A stretch of DNA of 64,000 nucleotides from Acidobacteriota bacterium. Its GTDB lineage: Bacteria; Acidobacteriota; Vicinamibacteria; Vicinamibacterales; CAVVIG01. A program made the translations under genes and the position numbers. Under the pieces are notes generated by a model that was given only the letters and a program-made list of their open reading frames with translations, ran no database searches and was not told where the DNA came from. Of the stretch, positions 27,842 through 36,741 are shown piece by piece (position 1 is the stretch's first letter; each line of letters begins with the position of its first letter). The DNA lies in the NCBI GenBank assembly GCA_003222395.1, contig QHWB01000040.1:446488-510487 (forward strand), read 5' to 3'.

Positions 27842-29067
27842 TTCCCGGAAGAGGAGTGCACCGATTCGGCGAGCAGCTGCTCGACCGTGTGCGTCATTTC
27901 CTGCTTCGCCTGCTCGTGGAACGTGCCGCTCGCTTTTCCGGGGAATCCGGCATGCGCGCTCCGCACGCGTCCATCCCGTCCCAGGAAGAACGTCGTCGGG
28001 AACGAATTGAGGTTCACCGTCTGCGGCAGCTTATCGCTCGCTTCGCGCGGCTCGCCGGGGACGAGCACCGTGTACTGAATGCCGTAGTGCTTGATGAAGG
28101 CACGGAGCCGCGTCGGGTTCTTCAGCTGCGCCGCTTCTTCGAACGAGAGGGCGACGATCTCGAGCCCGCGATCGTGGTATTTGCGGTACAGCTCGACCAG
28201 GAACGGCGTCTCGTCGTGGCAGTTCGGGCACCAGCTCCCCGAGATGTCGACGATGATCACTTTTCCGCGGAACCGCTCGTCGGTGTTCGATACGATCCTG
28301 CCGTTCAGATCCGCGAAGCTGAAACGGAGCGGCTCGGTCGGATCCTTCACGCTCGTGAAGCGCGAGGGGTCGCTCGGCTGCGGCAAACCCTTGGCGAGCG
28401 CCTGCTCGGCGCGAATCGCGGCCATCGGCTTGTCGCGCTCATCGTTCTGCACGAGCGAGAGCGATCCGTCGGCCTGCGGCGCAATCTCGAGGCGCATCGG
28501 ACGCGCGGCGGAGAAATGCCCGAGAACGAACGTGCCGTTGCGGTATGCGCCGGTCAGCGTTCCCGTGTCGCCGTCGACGCGCAGGATGGCCGCGGAAACC
28601 TCAGATCCGGATTGCCGGACGATGAGGTGCCACGCCGACTCGCCCTTCGAGCTTTTGGTCTGGATGTTCCAGAGGCCGGCGATGGACGGCACCTTCGCAT
28701 CAGTGGGCGCCGTGACAACGAAGCGCTTCGCGTGAAATGGATACGGCGCCCCGCGGGTGCTCCGCGAGTACTGACCGTCGAGCGTCCCGTCCTTCAGCGT
28801 CGCCTCGAGCTTCGTCTCGTACTCGTCGAAGCTGAGCACGAGCGCGCCGTTGGTGAACTGACCGGTCGTCGAGGTCACCTTCTCGTCGCCGTTGAAGAAC
28901 GACCCCTTCACGCCCGCGCCGCTGCCGGCGATTTCCATTCGAAACGGCACCTCGACGCCGTTGACGACGACGGTCGCGTCCCAGAGCCCCGCGAGCGATT
29001 GCGCGCGCGCGATCGACGGCAGCGCGAGCAGAATGGCCGCGGCAATCATCAACAGCTTCGTTTTCAT
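27838..29067 (-). CDS. TlpA-like thioredoxin-fold lipoprotein or periplasmic protein
   Basis: 409 residues from the ATG at 29067 (signal peptide MKTKLLMIAAAILLALPSIARA); an earlier in-frame start at 29127 lies in repeat DNA and is rejected. The N-terminal 240 residues are a beta-rich region with two similar units (SLAGLWDATVVVNGVEVPF and SIAGLWNIQTKSSKGESAW). The C-terminal TlpA domain has the redox motif WCPNC at 279-283 and the cis-proline region NSFPTTFFLGRDGRV. It should reduce or isomerise thiols in the periplasm. It leads the operon with DoxX and the VOC enzyme. A dispersed repeat ends 19 bases upstream of the start. Confidence 0.9.
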   Translation of the reverse strand: MKTKLLMIAAAILLALPSIARAQSLAGLWDATVVVNGVEVPFRMEIAGSGAGVKGSFFNGDEKVTSTTGQFTNGALVLSFDEYETKLEATLKDGTLDGQYSRSTRGAPYPFHAKRFVVTAPTDAKVPSIAGLWNIQTKSSKGESAWHLIVRQSGSEVSAAILRVDGDTGTLTGAYRNGTFVLGHFSAARPMRLEIAPQADGSLSLVQNDERDKPMAAIRAEQALAKGLPQPSDPSRFTSVKDPTEPLRFSFADLNGRIVSNTDERFRGKVIIVDISGSWCPNCHDETPFLVELYRKYHDRGLEIVALSFEEAAQLKNPTRLRAFIKHYGIQYTVLVPGEPREASDKLPQTVNLNSFPTTFFLGRDGRVRSAHAGFPGKASGTFHEQAKQEMTHTVEQLLAESVHSSSGK

Positions 29068-29085
29068 CAGCTCTCCTTTACTTAC

Positions 29086-29234
29086 TCGCGTGGGGCCCAC
29101 CTTGATTGATCGCGGCGGAGACCCCACCCCCGCCGCGGTTGCTCGGCGCGTGCGCGCCTCGCAACGGCTCGAGGCCCGTCACGCGCTCACACGCTCGGGC
29201 CGTAGCCCTCGCTTGTACCTAGAACAGAACGTCG
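29086..29234. repeat. Long dispersed repeat, full-length copy, inverted
   Basis: Reverse complement of the copy at 53872-54044: it begins CGCGTGGGGCCCACCTTGAT and ends TACCTAGAACAGAACGTCGC. It fills the upstream region of the TlpA-like gene. Confidence 0.85.
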
Positions 29235-29241
29235 CAGCACG

Positions 29242-29300
29242 CGAACCCAGAACCGCAGCAACCCAGATCCCCAGAACCCCGAACCCGGAACCGCGAACCA
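29242..29300. repeat. GAACCC/GAACCG low-complexity tract
   Basis: About seven imperfect units of the type GAACCC(C)A/GAACCGC. A second tract of the same type (AACCCTGAACCAAGAACCCC and on) lies at 29499-29533, so the two tracts bracket the candidate RNA gene. Confidence 0.75.
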
Positions 29301-29302
29301 AG

Positions 29303-29335
29303 AAAAAGGCCCGGATGGCTTGCGCCGTCCGGGCC
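29303..29335 (-). terminator. Intrinsic terminator
   Basis: GGCCCGGA (29335-29328 on the minus strand) pairs perfectly with TCCGGGCC (29315-29308), loop of 12 bases, followed by TTTTT (29307-29303). It ends the candidate RNA and would also catch read-through from the TonB receptor gene. Confidence 0.85.
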
Positions 29336-29462
29336 TGTTCCACCGCTGAGAACCTGATGCGTGGTCTACGTCGGCACGCCTCTCGTGAACGCAGCGCGAA
29401 GCAGGCCGGAGGCGTCTCCGGCCGGACAACACGAGCACTCGCAACAGCGCACGAGGAACATC
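29303..29462 (-). ncRNA. Candidate structured small RNA, 6S-like architecture
   Basis: Minus-strand transcript of about 160 bases predicted between a consensus-like promoter (29469-29499) and an intrinsic terminator (29303-29335). The first bases UGUUCC (29460-29455) pair with GGAACA (29341-29336), and the adjacent CGCUG with CAGCG, giving a closing stem. Inside are a stem of CUCGUG (29435-29430) with CACGAG (29387-29382), a perfect hairpin GGCCGGAG-ACGC-CUCCGGCC (29423-29404), and a small GCGUG...CACGC hairpin on the 3' side. Closing stem, open bubble and a small 3'-side hairpin are the layout of 6S RNA, a regulator of RNA polymerase. No open reading frame with coding character covers it. 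Identity as 6S is inferred from shape only. Confidence 0.55.
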
Positions 29463-29468
29463 GATGAC

Positions 29469-29499
29469 TATTTAGCGACGGGATGTAGGACGCTGTCAA
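29469..29499 (-). promoter_or_regulatory. Promoter of the candidate small RNA
   Basis: A perfect -35 box TTGACA (29499-29494) with a -10 box CTAAAT/TAAATA (29475-29469) at a spacing of 18 or 19 bases. Transcription would start near 29462, one or two bases before the closing stem. Confidence 0.6.
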
Positions 29500-29539
29500 C
29501 CCTGAACCAAGAACCCCGAACCCGGAACCCGAGCGCTCT

Positions 29540-32500
29540 TCAGAAAACGAATTTCAGCGCCAGCTGGACGACGCGCGGATCGCCCGCCGTGGTGATCGTT
29601 CCGAAATTCGCGGCGCCGACGACCGCTGCCGGCGCTCCGAGCGCTGGTGTGTTCAGGAGGTTGAAGATCTCCGCGCGCGCCTCGACGACGTCGCGGCCAA
29701 CGGACACGCGCCGCATCAGCGCGACGTCCACGTTGCGGTAGGACGGGCCGCGAACGGGGTTGCGTGATGACGACCCGATCGTGAACGGCGGCGCTACCGC
29801 AAACGCGGCGGTGTTGAACCACTGGCTCGCCGACCGTTCATCGGCCGGCAGCGTCGCGTGGCCGACGAGATTCGGCCGCTGCACGCCGAAGCCGGCGAAC
29901 GCATTGAAGTTCGTGGCCTGCGTCACGGCAATCGGCACGCCGGACTGCAGCGTCGCGATCATCGTCGCGGTCCAGTCGTTGGCGAGCGCACCCCACGGAC
30001 CGCGCAGCTCTCGTCGGCGGCCCGAGCCGGCCGGCAGATCCCAGACGACCGACGAGACGAACACGTCGGGGATGTCGCCCGTCGAGTAATCACGTTCGAG
30101 CGCCAGATTGTGGCTGTCCGCGATGGGATAGTTCGCCACGGGTCCGGTCAGGATCGACGCATCGAAGACCGACGAGGCATCGTCGACGAGCTTCGATCGC
30201 GTGTACGCGACCGAGTACGCCAGCCCGTGCGCGAAACGCTGCCGCACGCTCGCTTCCAGAGCGTGGTAGCGCGTCGTGCCGACATTGTTCCGGTACAGAC
30301 TCACCGTGGTGTATTCCGGATAGGGCTTCAGCAGCTGCGCGACCGGAATGGTGGGATCGCCCAGCGACGAGGATCGCGGGATGATGCCGAAGTACGGGTT
30401 CGCGACGCGGTCAAGCAGCGCCGATCCGAGCGCGAGCTGTTCGACCTTCAGCTGATTGAGATTGCTGTCGGGGATCCCGACGTGCGTGATGTTCGAGCCG
30501 ACGTACGCCAGCTCCAGCGTCGTGGTCGTCGTGAGCTCGCGCTGAAGCGACGCGTTCCACTGCTGCACGTGGCCCGAACCGAGCGTCTTGTCGACGGCGA
30601 AGACGCCCTGGCCGAGGCCGGCCGCCGGCGTCGGCGCGATTGGTGCGACGCTCGGGCCGTTTCGCAGCACGAACGCCGGCGAGATGGTGTCGAGCGCGCG
30701 CTGCGATACCGTTTGAAGGAACGGAAACGTCGGCGTCGTGAACGGCGTCGTGATGCCGGCCATCTCGATCCACACGAGCCCGTAGCCGGAGCTCACGATC
30801 GTCTTGTCCGTGAGTCGGTACACCGCGCCGAGACGCGGGCCGAAATTGTTCTTCTTCAGCGGCCGAACGGGGTTGGCGCCGGGATACTCGAGCTGCCGCG
30901 TTTCCAGGTTGAGCACCGCGGTCTGTCCGTTGATTTCGGTGGAGGGAAAGTTCAGCGTGTAGCGCACTCCCGGATTGACCGTGAGGCGGCCAGACACCTT
31001 CCAATCGTCCTGAACGAAGTACTCGTGAGCGCGCGCTCGTTCCTGAATTTGCTGCTGCTGCACATCGATCGAAAAACTCTGCACCTGTCCGAGCAGGAAG
31101 CTCGCGAGCGGCGTTCCGGTATTGCTCACGCCGGGCAGATCGCTGCCGATCGCATTGAACGTGAACGAACCGGTCGGCGAAGGCGGCTGAATCACGTTCA
31201 GGCGCTCCCAGCGCCAGTCCAATCCCATCTTCAGAGTGTGACGCCCCTTCAGCCATGTGAGCGCGTCCGCGATCTCCGTCACGCTCGTGTCGGAATTCGA
31301 GGCGGTGTTCGGGGGTGATCCGAGCTGCTGATAGCCGCCGATGAGAAACGTCGGCAGCGTGTTCGAGAACTGCGCGTTCGACGGGATTCCAGGAATGCTG
31401 AGCGCGGCGCCCGCGGATTCGGAGAGCCGGGCCGCGGTTCGTGTAACGGTGCGTCGCGTGTCGCCGACGCGGAGTTCGTTCAACACGTTGTGCGCGAACG
31501 TGTGCTGATGATTCGACGCGAACGACCACGCCTTCGTGTCCTGCGGTCCGAGCGTCGCGGCCATGATGCCGCTGCCATCCGGCAGAGGCGCGACCGGAAC
31601 GAATCGATCGGCGAATGACGAGAGGCGACCGAACAGCTGATCGCGGCCCGACGCGAACCGGTGATCGATCCGGACGTCCCACTGATCCTGATCGTCGGTT
31701 TCGCTGGACGTCCGGCGGTAGTTGTTCGCGGTGCCGGCCGACGTCGGCAGCGGATACCGTTGCAGCAGCGCTAGCGCGACCGGATCGATTCGGTCGAGCG
31801 GAATGGCGTTGCCGGGAAAGGCCGTGCGCGTGATCCCGTTCGTCGTGGCCGGATCGTAGATGAGCGGCATGCGCCCGGCGATCGCTTCGGTGAAGATTCC
31901 TTGCCGCTCAAGGATCGTCGGCACCGTGGAGATGGCGGTCCTGCCGATGGCCTGACGCTGCCCCTGATAATCGACGAAGAAGAACGTTCGATCCTTCGCG
32001 ACAGGACCGCCGAGCGTGCCGCCGAACTGATTGCGGCGGTACTCCGGCTTGATCGGATTGCCGGACTGGAAAAAATTCCGCGCGTTGAGCGCTTCGTTTC
32101 TCAGGAACTCGAATGCGGTCCCGTGCCGCACGTTGGCGCCGCTCCGGGTCGTCAGGTTGATCACGCCGCCGTTGAACCGGCCGAACTCCGCCGGCGGGCT
32201 GTTGCTCTCGATCTTGAATTCCTGAATCGCATCCACGACCGGGAAGAATGCCACCTGACCCGGCTCCGGCTGCAGCACCGAGATGCCGTCGAAGAGATAT
32301 TCGTTGGTGCGCGGGCGGCCGCCGTTGATGCGCGGCAACTGCGAGCTCGGCGGCAGCGCGACACCGGGCGCCAGCGAGGCGAGCGTGATGAACGTGCGGC
32401 CGTTCAACGGCAGTTGGACGACCTGCTCGTGCTCCACGACGGTGCCCAGGCTGGCGGTTTCGGCGCGCAACGCCGTCGCGTCGGCCGTCACGGTCACCTC

Positions 32501-32863
32501 CTCGCGAACGTCGCCGATCGTCAATTCGAAATCGAGGCGCGCCGTTTCACCCGTCGCGATGCGAATACCGTCGCGCCGGATCTCCTTGAAGCCGGGCATC
32601 ACGACGTCGATGCGGTACCTGCCTGGCGGCAGGCTCGGCGCCGTGTACACGCCGTTGTTCGTCGTCACGACCACGCATTGCTGGTTCGTCGCGTCGCTGG
32701 CGAGCGTGACAGTGACGCCCGCGACAGGCGCGCCGGCCTGGTTCCTGATCGCGCCGGTCACCTCGGCTCCCGCCATCTGTGCGAGCACGAGCGACGGCGT
32801 GGCGGCCATCGCCGCCGCGGCCACGAGCCAACAACCGCATACGCAGACCCTTACGAGACGCAT
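29540..32863 (-). CDS. Oar-like TonB-dependent receptor with carboxypeptidase-regulatory domain
   Basis: 1107 residues from the ATG at 32863; the frame opens 35 codons earlier, but the signal peptide (MRLVRVCVCGCWLVAAAAMA) begins here. After it come a carboxypeptidase-regulatory-like beta domain (about 30-115, GAIRNQAGAPVAGVTVTLAS), a plug (about 120-240, VVQLPLNGRTFITLASLAPG), and an outer-membrane barrel ending in the aromatic-terminated strand VVQLALKFVF. The group is large in Acidobacteriota and is thought to import oligosaccharides or peptides, or to serve adhesion. No partner SusD-like gene is present. It is divergent from the VWFA protein with about 120 bases between starts. Confidence 0.93.
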   Translation of the reverse strand: MRLVRVCVCGCWLVAAAAMAATPSLVLAQMAGAEVTGAIRNQAGAPVAGVTVTLASDATNQQCVVVTTNNGVYTAPSLPPGRYRIDVVMPGFKEIRRDGIRIATGETARLDFELTIGDVREEVTVTADATALRAETASLGTVVEHEQVVQLPLNGRTFITLASLAPGVALPPSSQLPRINGGRPRTNEYLFDGISVLQPEPGQVAFFPVVDAIQEFKIESNSPPAEFGRFNGGVINLTTRSGANVRHGTAFEFLRNEALNARNFFQSGNPIKPEYRRNQFGGTLGGPVAKDRTFFFVDYQGQRQAIGRTAISTVPTILERQGIFTEAIAGRMPLIYDPATTNGITRTAFPGNAIPLDRIDPVALALLQRYPLPTSAGTANNYRRTSSETDDQDQWDVRIDHRFASGRDQLFGRLSSFADRFVPVAPLPDGSGIMAATLGPQDTKAWSFASNHQHTFAHNVLNELRVGDTRRTVTRTAARLSESAGAALSIPGIPSNAQFSNTLPTFLIGGYQQLGSPPNTASNSDTSVTEIADALTWLKGRHTLKMGLDWRWERLNVIQPPSPTGSFTFNAIGSDLPGVSNTGTPLASFLLGQVQSFSIDVQQQQIQERARAHEYFVQDDWKVSGRLTVNPGVRYTLNFPSTEINGQTAVLNLETRQLEYPGANPVRPLKKNNFGPRLGAVYRLTDKTIVSSGYGLVWIEMAGITTPFTTPTFPFLQTVSQRALDTISPAFVLRNGPSVAPIAPTPAAGLGQGVFAVDKTLGSGHVQQWNASLQRELTTTTTLELAYVGSNITHVGIPDSNLNQLKVEQLALGSALLDRVANPYFGIIPRSSSLGDPTIPVAQLLKPYPEYTTVSLYRNNVGTTRYHALEASVRQRFAHGLAYSVAYTRSKLVDDASSVFDASILTGPVANYPIADSHNLALERDYSTGDIPDVFVSSVVWDLPAGSGRRRELRGPWGALANDWTATMIATLQSGVPIAVTQATNFNAFAGFGVQRPNLVGHATLPADERSASQWFNTAAFAVAPPFTIGSSSRNPVRGPSYRNVDVALMRRVSVGRDVVEARAEIFNLLNTPALGAPAAVVGAANFGTITTAGDPRVVQLALKFVF

Positions 32864-32982
32864 TCGGACTCCGCTGCCGCACAGAGGCGTGGCTGGCACT
32901 GTACTTCGCGCCGAACCGTCGATCAAATCGGCTTGAATCGCCTCAATACGGAAGATTGACGCGGGCAAAGTATCCTGTGGCC

Positions 32983-33876
32983 GTGCGCCTGCCGATCGTC
33001 CTGACGTGTGCGCTCGCCGCGGCGCAGAGCCAGCCGCCGGTACGCGATACGCGGACGTTCTCGTCCGGCGTCGAGCTGACCAGCCTTACGGCCACGGTCA
33101 CGGACAAGGAAGGCCATCTCATCACCGGTCTGCCACGCGAGGCGTTCGCAATCTACGAGGACGGCGAGAAGCAGGACGTGGCGGCGTTCACGAACGAGCG
33201 CGTCCCGATCGGTCTGGGCCTGCTGCTCGACATCAGCGACAGCATGTACGGCAAGCGCATCGCGGACGCCCGCGCCGCCGTGAGCCGCTTCCTCTTCACG
33301 CTGCTCGACGAATCCGACCAGTTCTTCCTCGTCGCGTTCAACCACCGCCCGCGGACGCTGACCGGCTGGACGCACGGGCACGAGGAACTCGATCGCGCGC
33401 TCGCGGCGCTCAAGCCGTCGGGCGGCACGTCGATCTACGACGCGATCATCGAATCGCTGCCGCTCATCGATCACCGCAACCGCCAGCGCGCCGCGCTGCT
33501 CGTCATCTCCGACGGCGCCGACACGGCGAGCACGGCAACACTCCGCGACGTCCGCACCTCGCTGCTGCGGAGCGACGCGTTCGTGTACGCGGTGGCGATC
33601 GACTCGCCCGAGCCGCAGCCGATCAACACGCGGGTCAACGCGCAGGCGCTCCGCGAGATCACGTCCGAGAGCGGCGGGCGCACCGAGATCGTCCAGAGCT
33701 CCGCGGACCTCGAAGCGGCCACGGCGCGCATCGCCGAGGAGTTGAACAGCCAGTACGTGCTCGGCTACAACTCGTCGCATCGCGCGGACGGCAAGTTCCA
33801 CAGCATCCGCGTGAGAGTCGCCGGCGTCGATTACCGCGTCCGTTCGCGCAACGGCTACGTCGCGACGCCGCGGTGA
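32983..33876 (+). CDS. VWFA-related (Acidobacterial domain) exported protein
   Basis: 297 residues from GTG at 32983, opening a short signal peptide (VRLPIVLTCALAAAQSQPP); a GTG two codons upstream is an alternative. The von Willebrand A domain has its metal-ion site DISDS at 83-87, then PSGGTSIYDAI and LLVISDGADTAS. The C-terminal EELNSQYVLGYNSSHRADGKFHSIRVRV is the hallmark of the TIGR03436 acidobacterial family. Presumed surface or periplasmic adhesion or assembly role; unknown. Confidence 0.92.
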   Translation: MRLPIVLTCALAAAQSQPPVRDTRTFSSGVELTSLTATVTDKEGHLITGLPREAFAIYEDGEKQDVAAFTNERVPIGLGLLLDISDSMYGKRIADARAAVSRFLFTLLDESDQFFLVAFNHRPRTLTGWTHGHEELDRALAALKPSGGTSIYDAIIESLPLIDHRNRQRAALLVISDGADTASTATLRDVRTSLLRSDAFVYAVAIDSPEPQPINTRVNAQALREITSESGGRTEIVQSSADLEAATARIAEELNSQYVLGYNSSHRADGKFHSIRVRVAGVDYRVRSRNGYVATPR

Positions 33877-33927
33877 GCGCGCCGTCCGTTTCGACCTTCG
33901 CGATCGCCCGGCGTCGCGGCCTAACAC

Positions 33928-33940
33928 TTGACTCAGTCAA
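33928..33940. promoter_or_regulatory. Operator palindrome TTGACTCAGTCAA before the MarR-GNAT gene
   Basis: Inverted repeat TTGAC-TCA-GTCAA, 25 bases before the ATG at 33966. The first half doubles as a -35-like TTGACT. MarR repressors typically bind such AT-rich palindromes in their own promoters, so autoregulation is likely. Confidence 0.6.
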
Positions 33941-33965
33941 CTAATCGTCCGAGAATGGCCGCGCC

Positions 33966-34886
33966 ATGGCCGCTCCGGCGCAACACGTTGCCGCCGTCCG
34001 CGCGTTCAACCGCTTCTACACGCGCCAGGTCGGCGCGCTCGGCGAGCACCTCCTCGACAGTCCGTACTCGCTCACCGAGATGCGCGTGCTCTACGAGCTC
34101 GCGCACCGCGACGATCTCACCGCCACCGATCTGGGGCACGACTTGGGCCTCGACGCCGGGTATTTGAGCCGCATATTGCGGCGGTTCGAAGCGAAAGGCC
34201 TCCTCCGCCGCACGGCGTCGCCGGCCGACGCCCGCCGCAACCTGGTCCACCTGACCCGGCGCGGCCGCAACGAGTTCGCGCCTTACGAAGAGCGGACGCG
34301 GAACGACGTCGGCGCCCTGCTCGGCCGCCTCTCGACGACCGGCCAGCGGCAGGTCGTCGATGCGATGCAGACGATCCAGCGCGCGCTGGCGACGCCACCG
34401 GCGGCGCCGGCGTACGTGCTGCGCCCGCATCAGCCGGGCGATATGGGATGGGTCGTCCAGCGGCACGGCGAGCTCTACGCGCGCGAGTGGGGCTACAACG
34501 CGCAGTTCGAGGCGCTCGTCGCGCGCATCGCCGCCGATTTCCTCGATCGCTTCGATCCCGTCCGCGAGCGCTGCTGGATTGCCGAGAAGGACGGCGAGCG
34601 CGTGGGCTCGGTGTTTCTCGTCAAGCACTCGGCGACCGTGGCGAAGCTGCGCATGCTGATCGTCGATCCGCACGCGCGCGGACTCGGCATCGGCCGCCGC
34701 CTCGTCGACCAGTGCGTTCGCTTCGCGCGCCAGGCCGGATACCGCAAGATCACGCTCTGGACGCACAGCCAGCTCAAAGCGGCGCGCGCCATCTACCAGC
34801 AGGCCGGCTTCCGCTGCGTGCACACGCAGGCGAACCGCTGCTTCGGCCGCAAGCTGGTCGACGAGACATGGGATCTCTTGCTCTAA
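33966..34886 (+). CDS. MarR-family regulator fused to GNAT acetyltransferase
   Basis: 306 residues. Residues 1-145 form a winged-helix MarR domain (YSLTEMRVLYELAHRDDLTATDLGHDLGLD, then GYLSRILRRFEAKGLLRR as recognition helix and wing). Residues 155-306 are a GNAT N-acetyltransferase with the acetyl-CoA loop RGLGIGRRLV and the final QAGFRCVHTQ. This bifunctional architecture is widespread; the acetyl acceptor is unknown. An ATG at 33955 is out of frame. The gene end overlaps the M23 peptidase start by 19 bases. Confidence 0.93.
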   Translation: MAAPAQHVAAVRAFNRFYTRQVGALGEHLLDSPYSLTEMRVLYELAHRDDLTATDLGHDLGLDAGYLSRILRRFEAKGLLRRTASPADARRNLVHLTRRGRNEFAPYEERTRNDVGALLGRLSTTGQRQVVDAMQTIQRALATPPAAPAYVLRPHQPGDMGWVVQRHGELYAREWGYNAQFEALVARIAADFLDRFDPVRERCWIAEKDGERVGSVFLVKHSATVAKLRMLIVDPHARGLGIGRRLVDQCVRFARQAGYRKITLWTHSQLKAARAIYQQAGFRCVHTQANRCFGRKLVDETWDLLL

Positions 34887-35698
34887 TCGCGCTCGCCGCC
34901 GTCCAGATTTCAGTGCAGGCGCGGGCCGTCGAGCCCGGCGAGCTCGTCGTGCTCACCATCGCCTTGCCCGAGCATCGCGATGCGGTGCGCGTCCGCGCAT
35001 TCGACCGTGACGCCGCGGCATTTGCCGTCGACGATCGCCGGTGGCGGGCGCTCGTCGGCATCGATCTCGACGTCAAGCCGGGCGCCTACCTCGTCACGGT
35101 CGAGGCCGGCGCCGGATTGATGGCGACGACCGATCTCGTGGTCGCCCGCCACCGCTTTCCCACGCGTCGGCTGACGGTCGACGAAGGGTTCGTGAACCCG
35201 CCGCCGACGCTGACCGATCGCATCACGCAGGAGGCTGCGCTTCTCGGTACGACCTGGCAACAGGTGACGCCGGAACGCCTGTGGTCCGCGCCGTTCGTAC
35301 GTCCAGTGCCGCAGCCGGCCAGCAGCCAGTTCGGCACGCGAAGCGTCTTCAATGGCCGGCCGCGCGGCGCGCACGGCGGCGCCGATTTCCCGAGCCCCGC
35401 CGGCACGCCGATCCGCGCCCCGAACGCCGGACGCGTCGTCATCGCGCGCGATCTCTATTTCACCGGCAACACCGTCGTGATCGATCACGGTCTGGGCATC
35501 TTTTCCATGCTTGCGCATCTGTCGGCGATGGACGTGCGCGAAGGCGATCGCGTGGAAGCGGATGCGGCGATCGGCCGCGTCGGCGCGACGGGACGCGTGA
35601 CGGGACCGCATCTCCACTGGGCGGTGCGCGTCAACGGCGCGCGCGTGGATCCGCTGTCGGTGCTCGCGCTGCTCGGAAACGAACCCTCAGGCCGCTGA
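34868..35698 (+). CDS. M23 family metallopeptidase (LytM type)
   Basis: 276 residues from the ATG at 34868, inside the end of the preceding gene. It starts with a short hydrophobic leader (MGSLALIALAAVQISVQARA). The peptidase domain occupies about 155-270, with zinc ligands His169 and Asp173 (HGGAD) and the active HLH at 248-250 (GPHLHWAV). Such enzymes cut glycyl or peptide cross-bridges in peptidoglycan. It converges on the kinase pseudogene, overlapping by 12 bases. Confidence 0.93.
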   Translation: MGSLALIALAAVQISVQARAVEPGELVVLTIALPEHRDAVRVRAFDRDAAAFAVDDRRWRALVGIDLDVKPGAYLVTVEAGAGLMATTDLVVARHRFPTRRLTVDEGFVNPPPTLTDRITQEAALLGTTWQQVTPERLWSAPFVRPVPQPASSQFGTRSVFNGRPRGAHGGADFPSPAGTPIRAPNAGRVVIARDLYFTGNTVVIDHGLGIFSMLAHLSAMDVREGDRVEADAAIGRVGATGRVTGPHLHWAVRVNGARVDPLSVLALLGNEPSGR

Positions 35699-36529
35699 CG
35701 GCGTCCGGCCGGCGAGATCCGCGATCGTCGACAGCAGCCGCTCGCTGTCGATCGGCTTCGTCACGTGGGCCTGGAAGCCGGAGGACAGCGATCGCTCGCT
35801 GTCCTCGGCACGGCGAGCTTCGCCACCGTCCGCAGCGTCGCTTCGTAATCGAGCGAGCTCGCCAGCGCAGCGCTCGCTTCCGCGAGAAACGCCGATTGCT
35901 GCTTCGAGCGCTCGGCCCGCTCGCGGCTGATGCGCTGCTCGTCGTACAGCTCCGCCGTCGAAATCGCAGCCGCGGCGAGACTGCTGAGCGCGCGTGCGGT
36001 CGCGACCTCCACGTCGGAGAATTCGTGTGGCGTCTGGAAGTAGAAGACGACGGTGCCCGAGCCGCGCCCGGAAATCGTCAACGGCGCGGCGAGGATCGAC
36101 TCGATCCCTTCGCGACGATACGCGTCGAGCCGCTCGTCGAGCATCGGGACGCTTTAGGCCGACCGCGCGACCAGCGGCTCGTCGAACCTGACGCTCGACA
36201 CCGGTCTGCCGTGATAGCTGCTGATGATGCGCCGCGCGAATTCGTCTGAGATTCCCCACGAGGCTGCGATCTGCCAGCGGCTCGTGCGCGAGTCGAGGCG
36301 CCAGATCACGTACCCGTCGGCGACGATCATCGTGCGCGCCAGCACGATGATGGCGGGCATCACGTCCTCGACCTCCGGCGATTCGAACAGCGTGCTCGAC
36401 GCCGCGACGAGCCACGCGCTCGGCCGCGGCGTTCCACGACTGCACGACGCCGTTCAGGTCCTTGCTGATGATCGCGTCGTCAGAGGTGGCGACGATCGCA
36501 GCGAGTCGGTACGCGTCAGCGTACGACAT
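35687..36529 (-). pseudogene. Wreck of a hybrid sensor histidine kinase
   Basis: Pieces of one ancestral protein lie in order on the minus strand. A PAS start (MSYADAYRLAAIVATSDDAI to SWNAAAER, from 36529) breaks by frameshift near 36415 into a GAF domain (LVAASSTLFESPEVEDVMPA to VARSA). That is cut by a TAA at 36154-36156 and then resumes in the same frame (MLDERLDAYRREGIESILAA to SLDYEATLRTVAKLAVP). Near 35815 the frame shifts again into a receiver-domain tail (EDSERSLSSGFQAHVTKPID to the stop at 35687). The rest of the PAS domain and the whole HisKA/ATPase core are deleted. Its PAS region resembles the intact kinase at 37115. Confidence 0.85.
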
Positions 36530-36741
36530 GAGCGTAAAGATCTTACCTTGCACGCGGCGGAGGGACGATCTGAAGACCGTGCTGGTGCGGTCACGGTGGC
36601 TGAGCTTGCGTCGGCTTGCGCGTCAGCAGTGCACGGCTGCTGTTGCAGGATCCGACACTGCGCGGGCACGCCGCGGCGCAATCAGCCGCAGAATGACCGC
36701 GGCTCGAGCGTGGTACTCAAATTGCGAACGTCAACCGGCGT

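Noticed and set aside
29303-29462. Signal recognition particle RNA or tmRNA as the identity of the candidate RNA
   Set aside because: The conserved GGAAGGAAGCAGC-type loop of SRP RNA and the CCA-ended acceptor and tag frame of tmRNA are absent; CAGGCCCGGACGG resembles the SRP loop only by chance and is the terminator stem.
32977-32985. Long N-terminal extension of the VWFA protein from 32779
   Set aside because: The upstream part overlaps the divergent TonB receptor signal-peptide region and lacks coding character; the GTG at 32983 begins a clean signal peptide.
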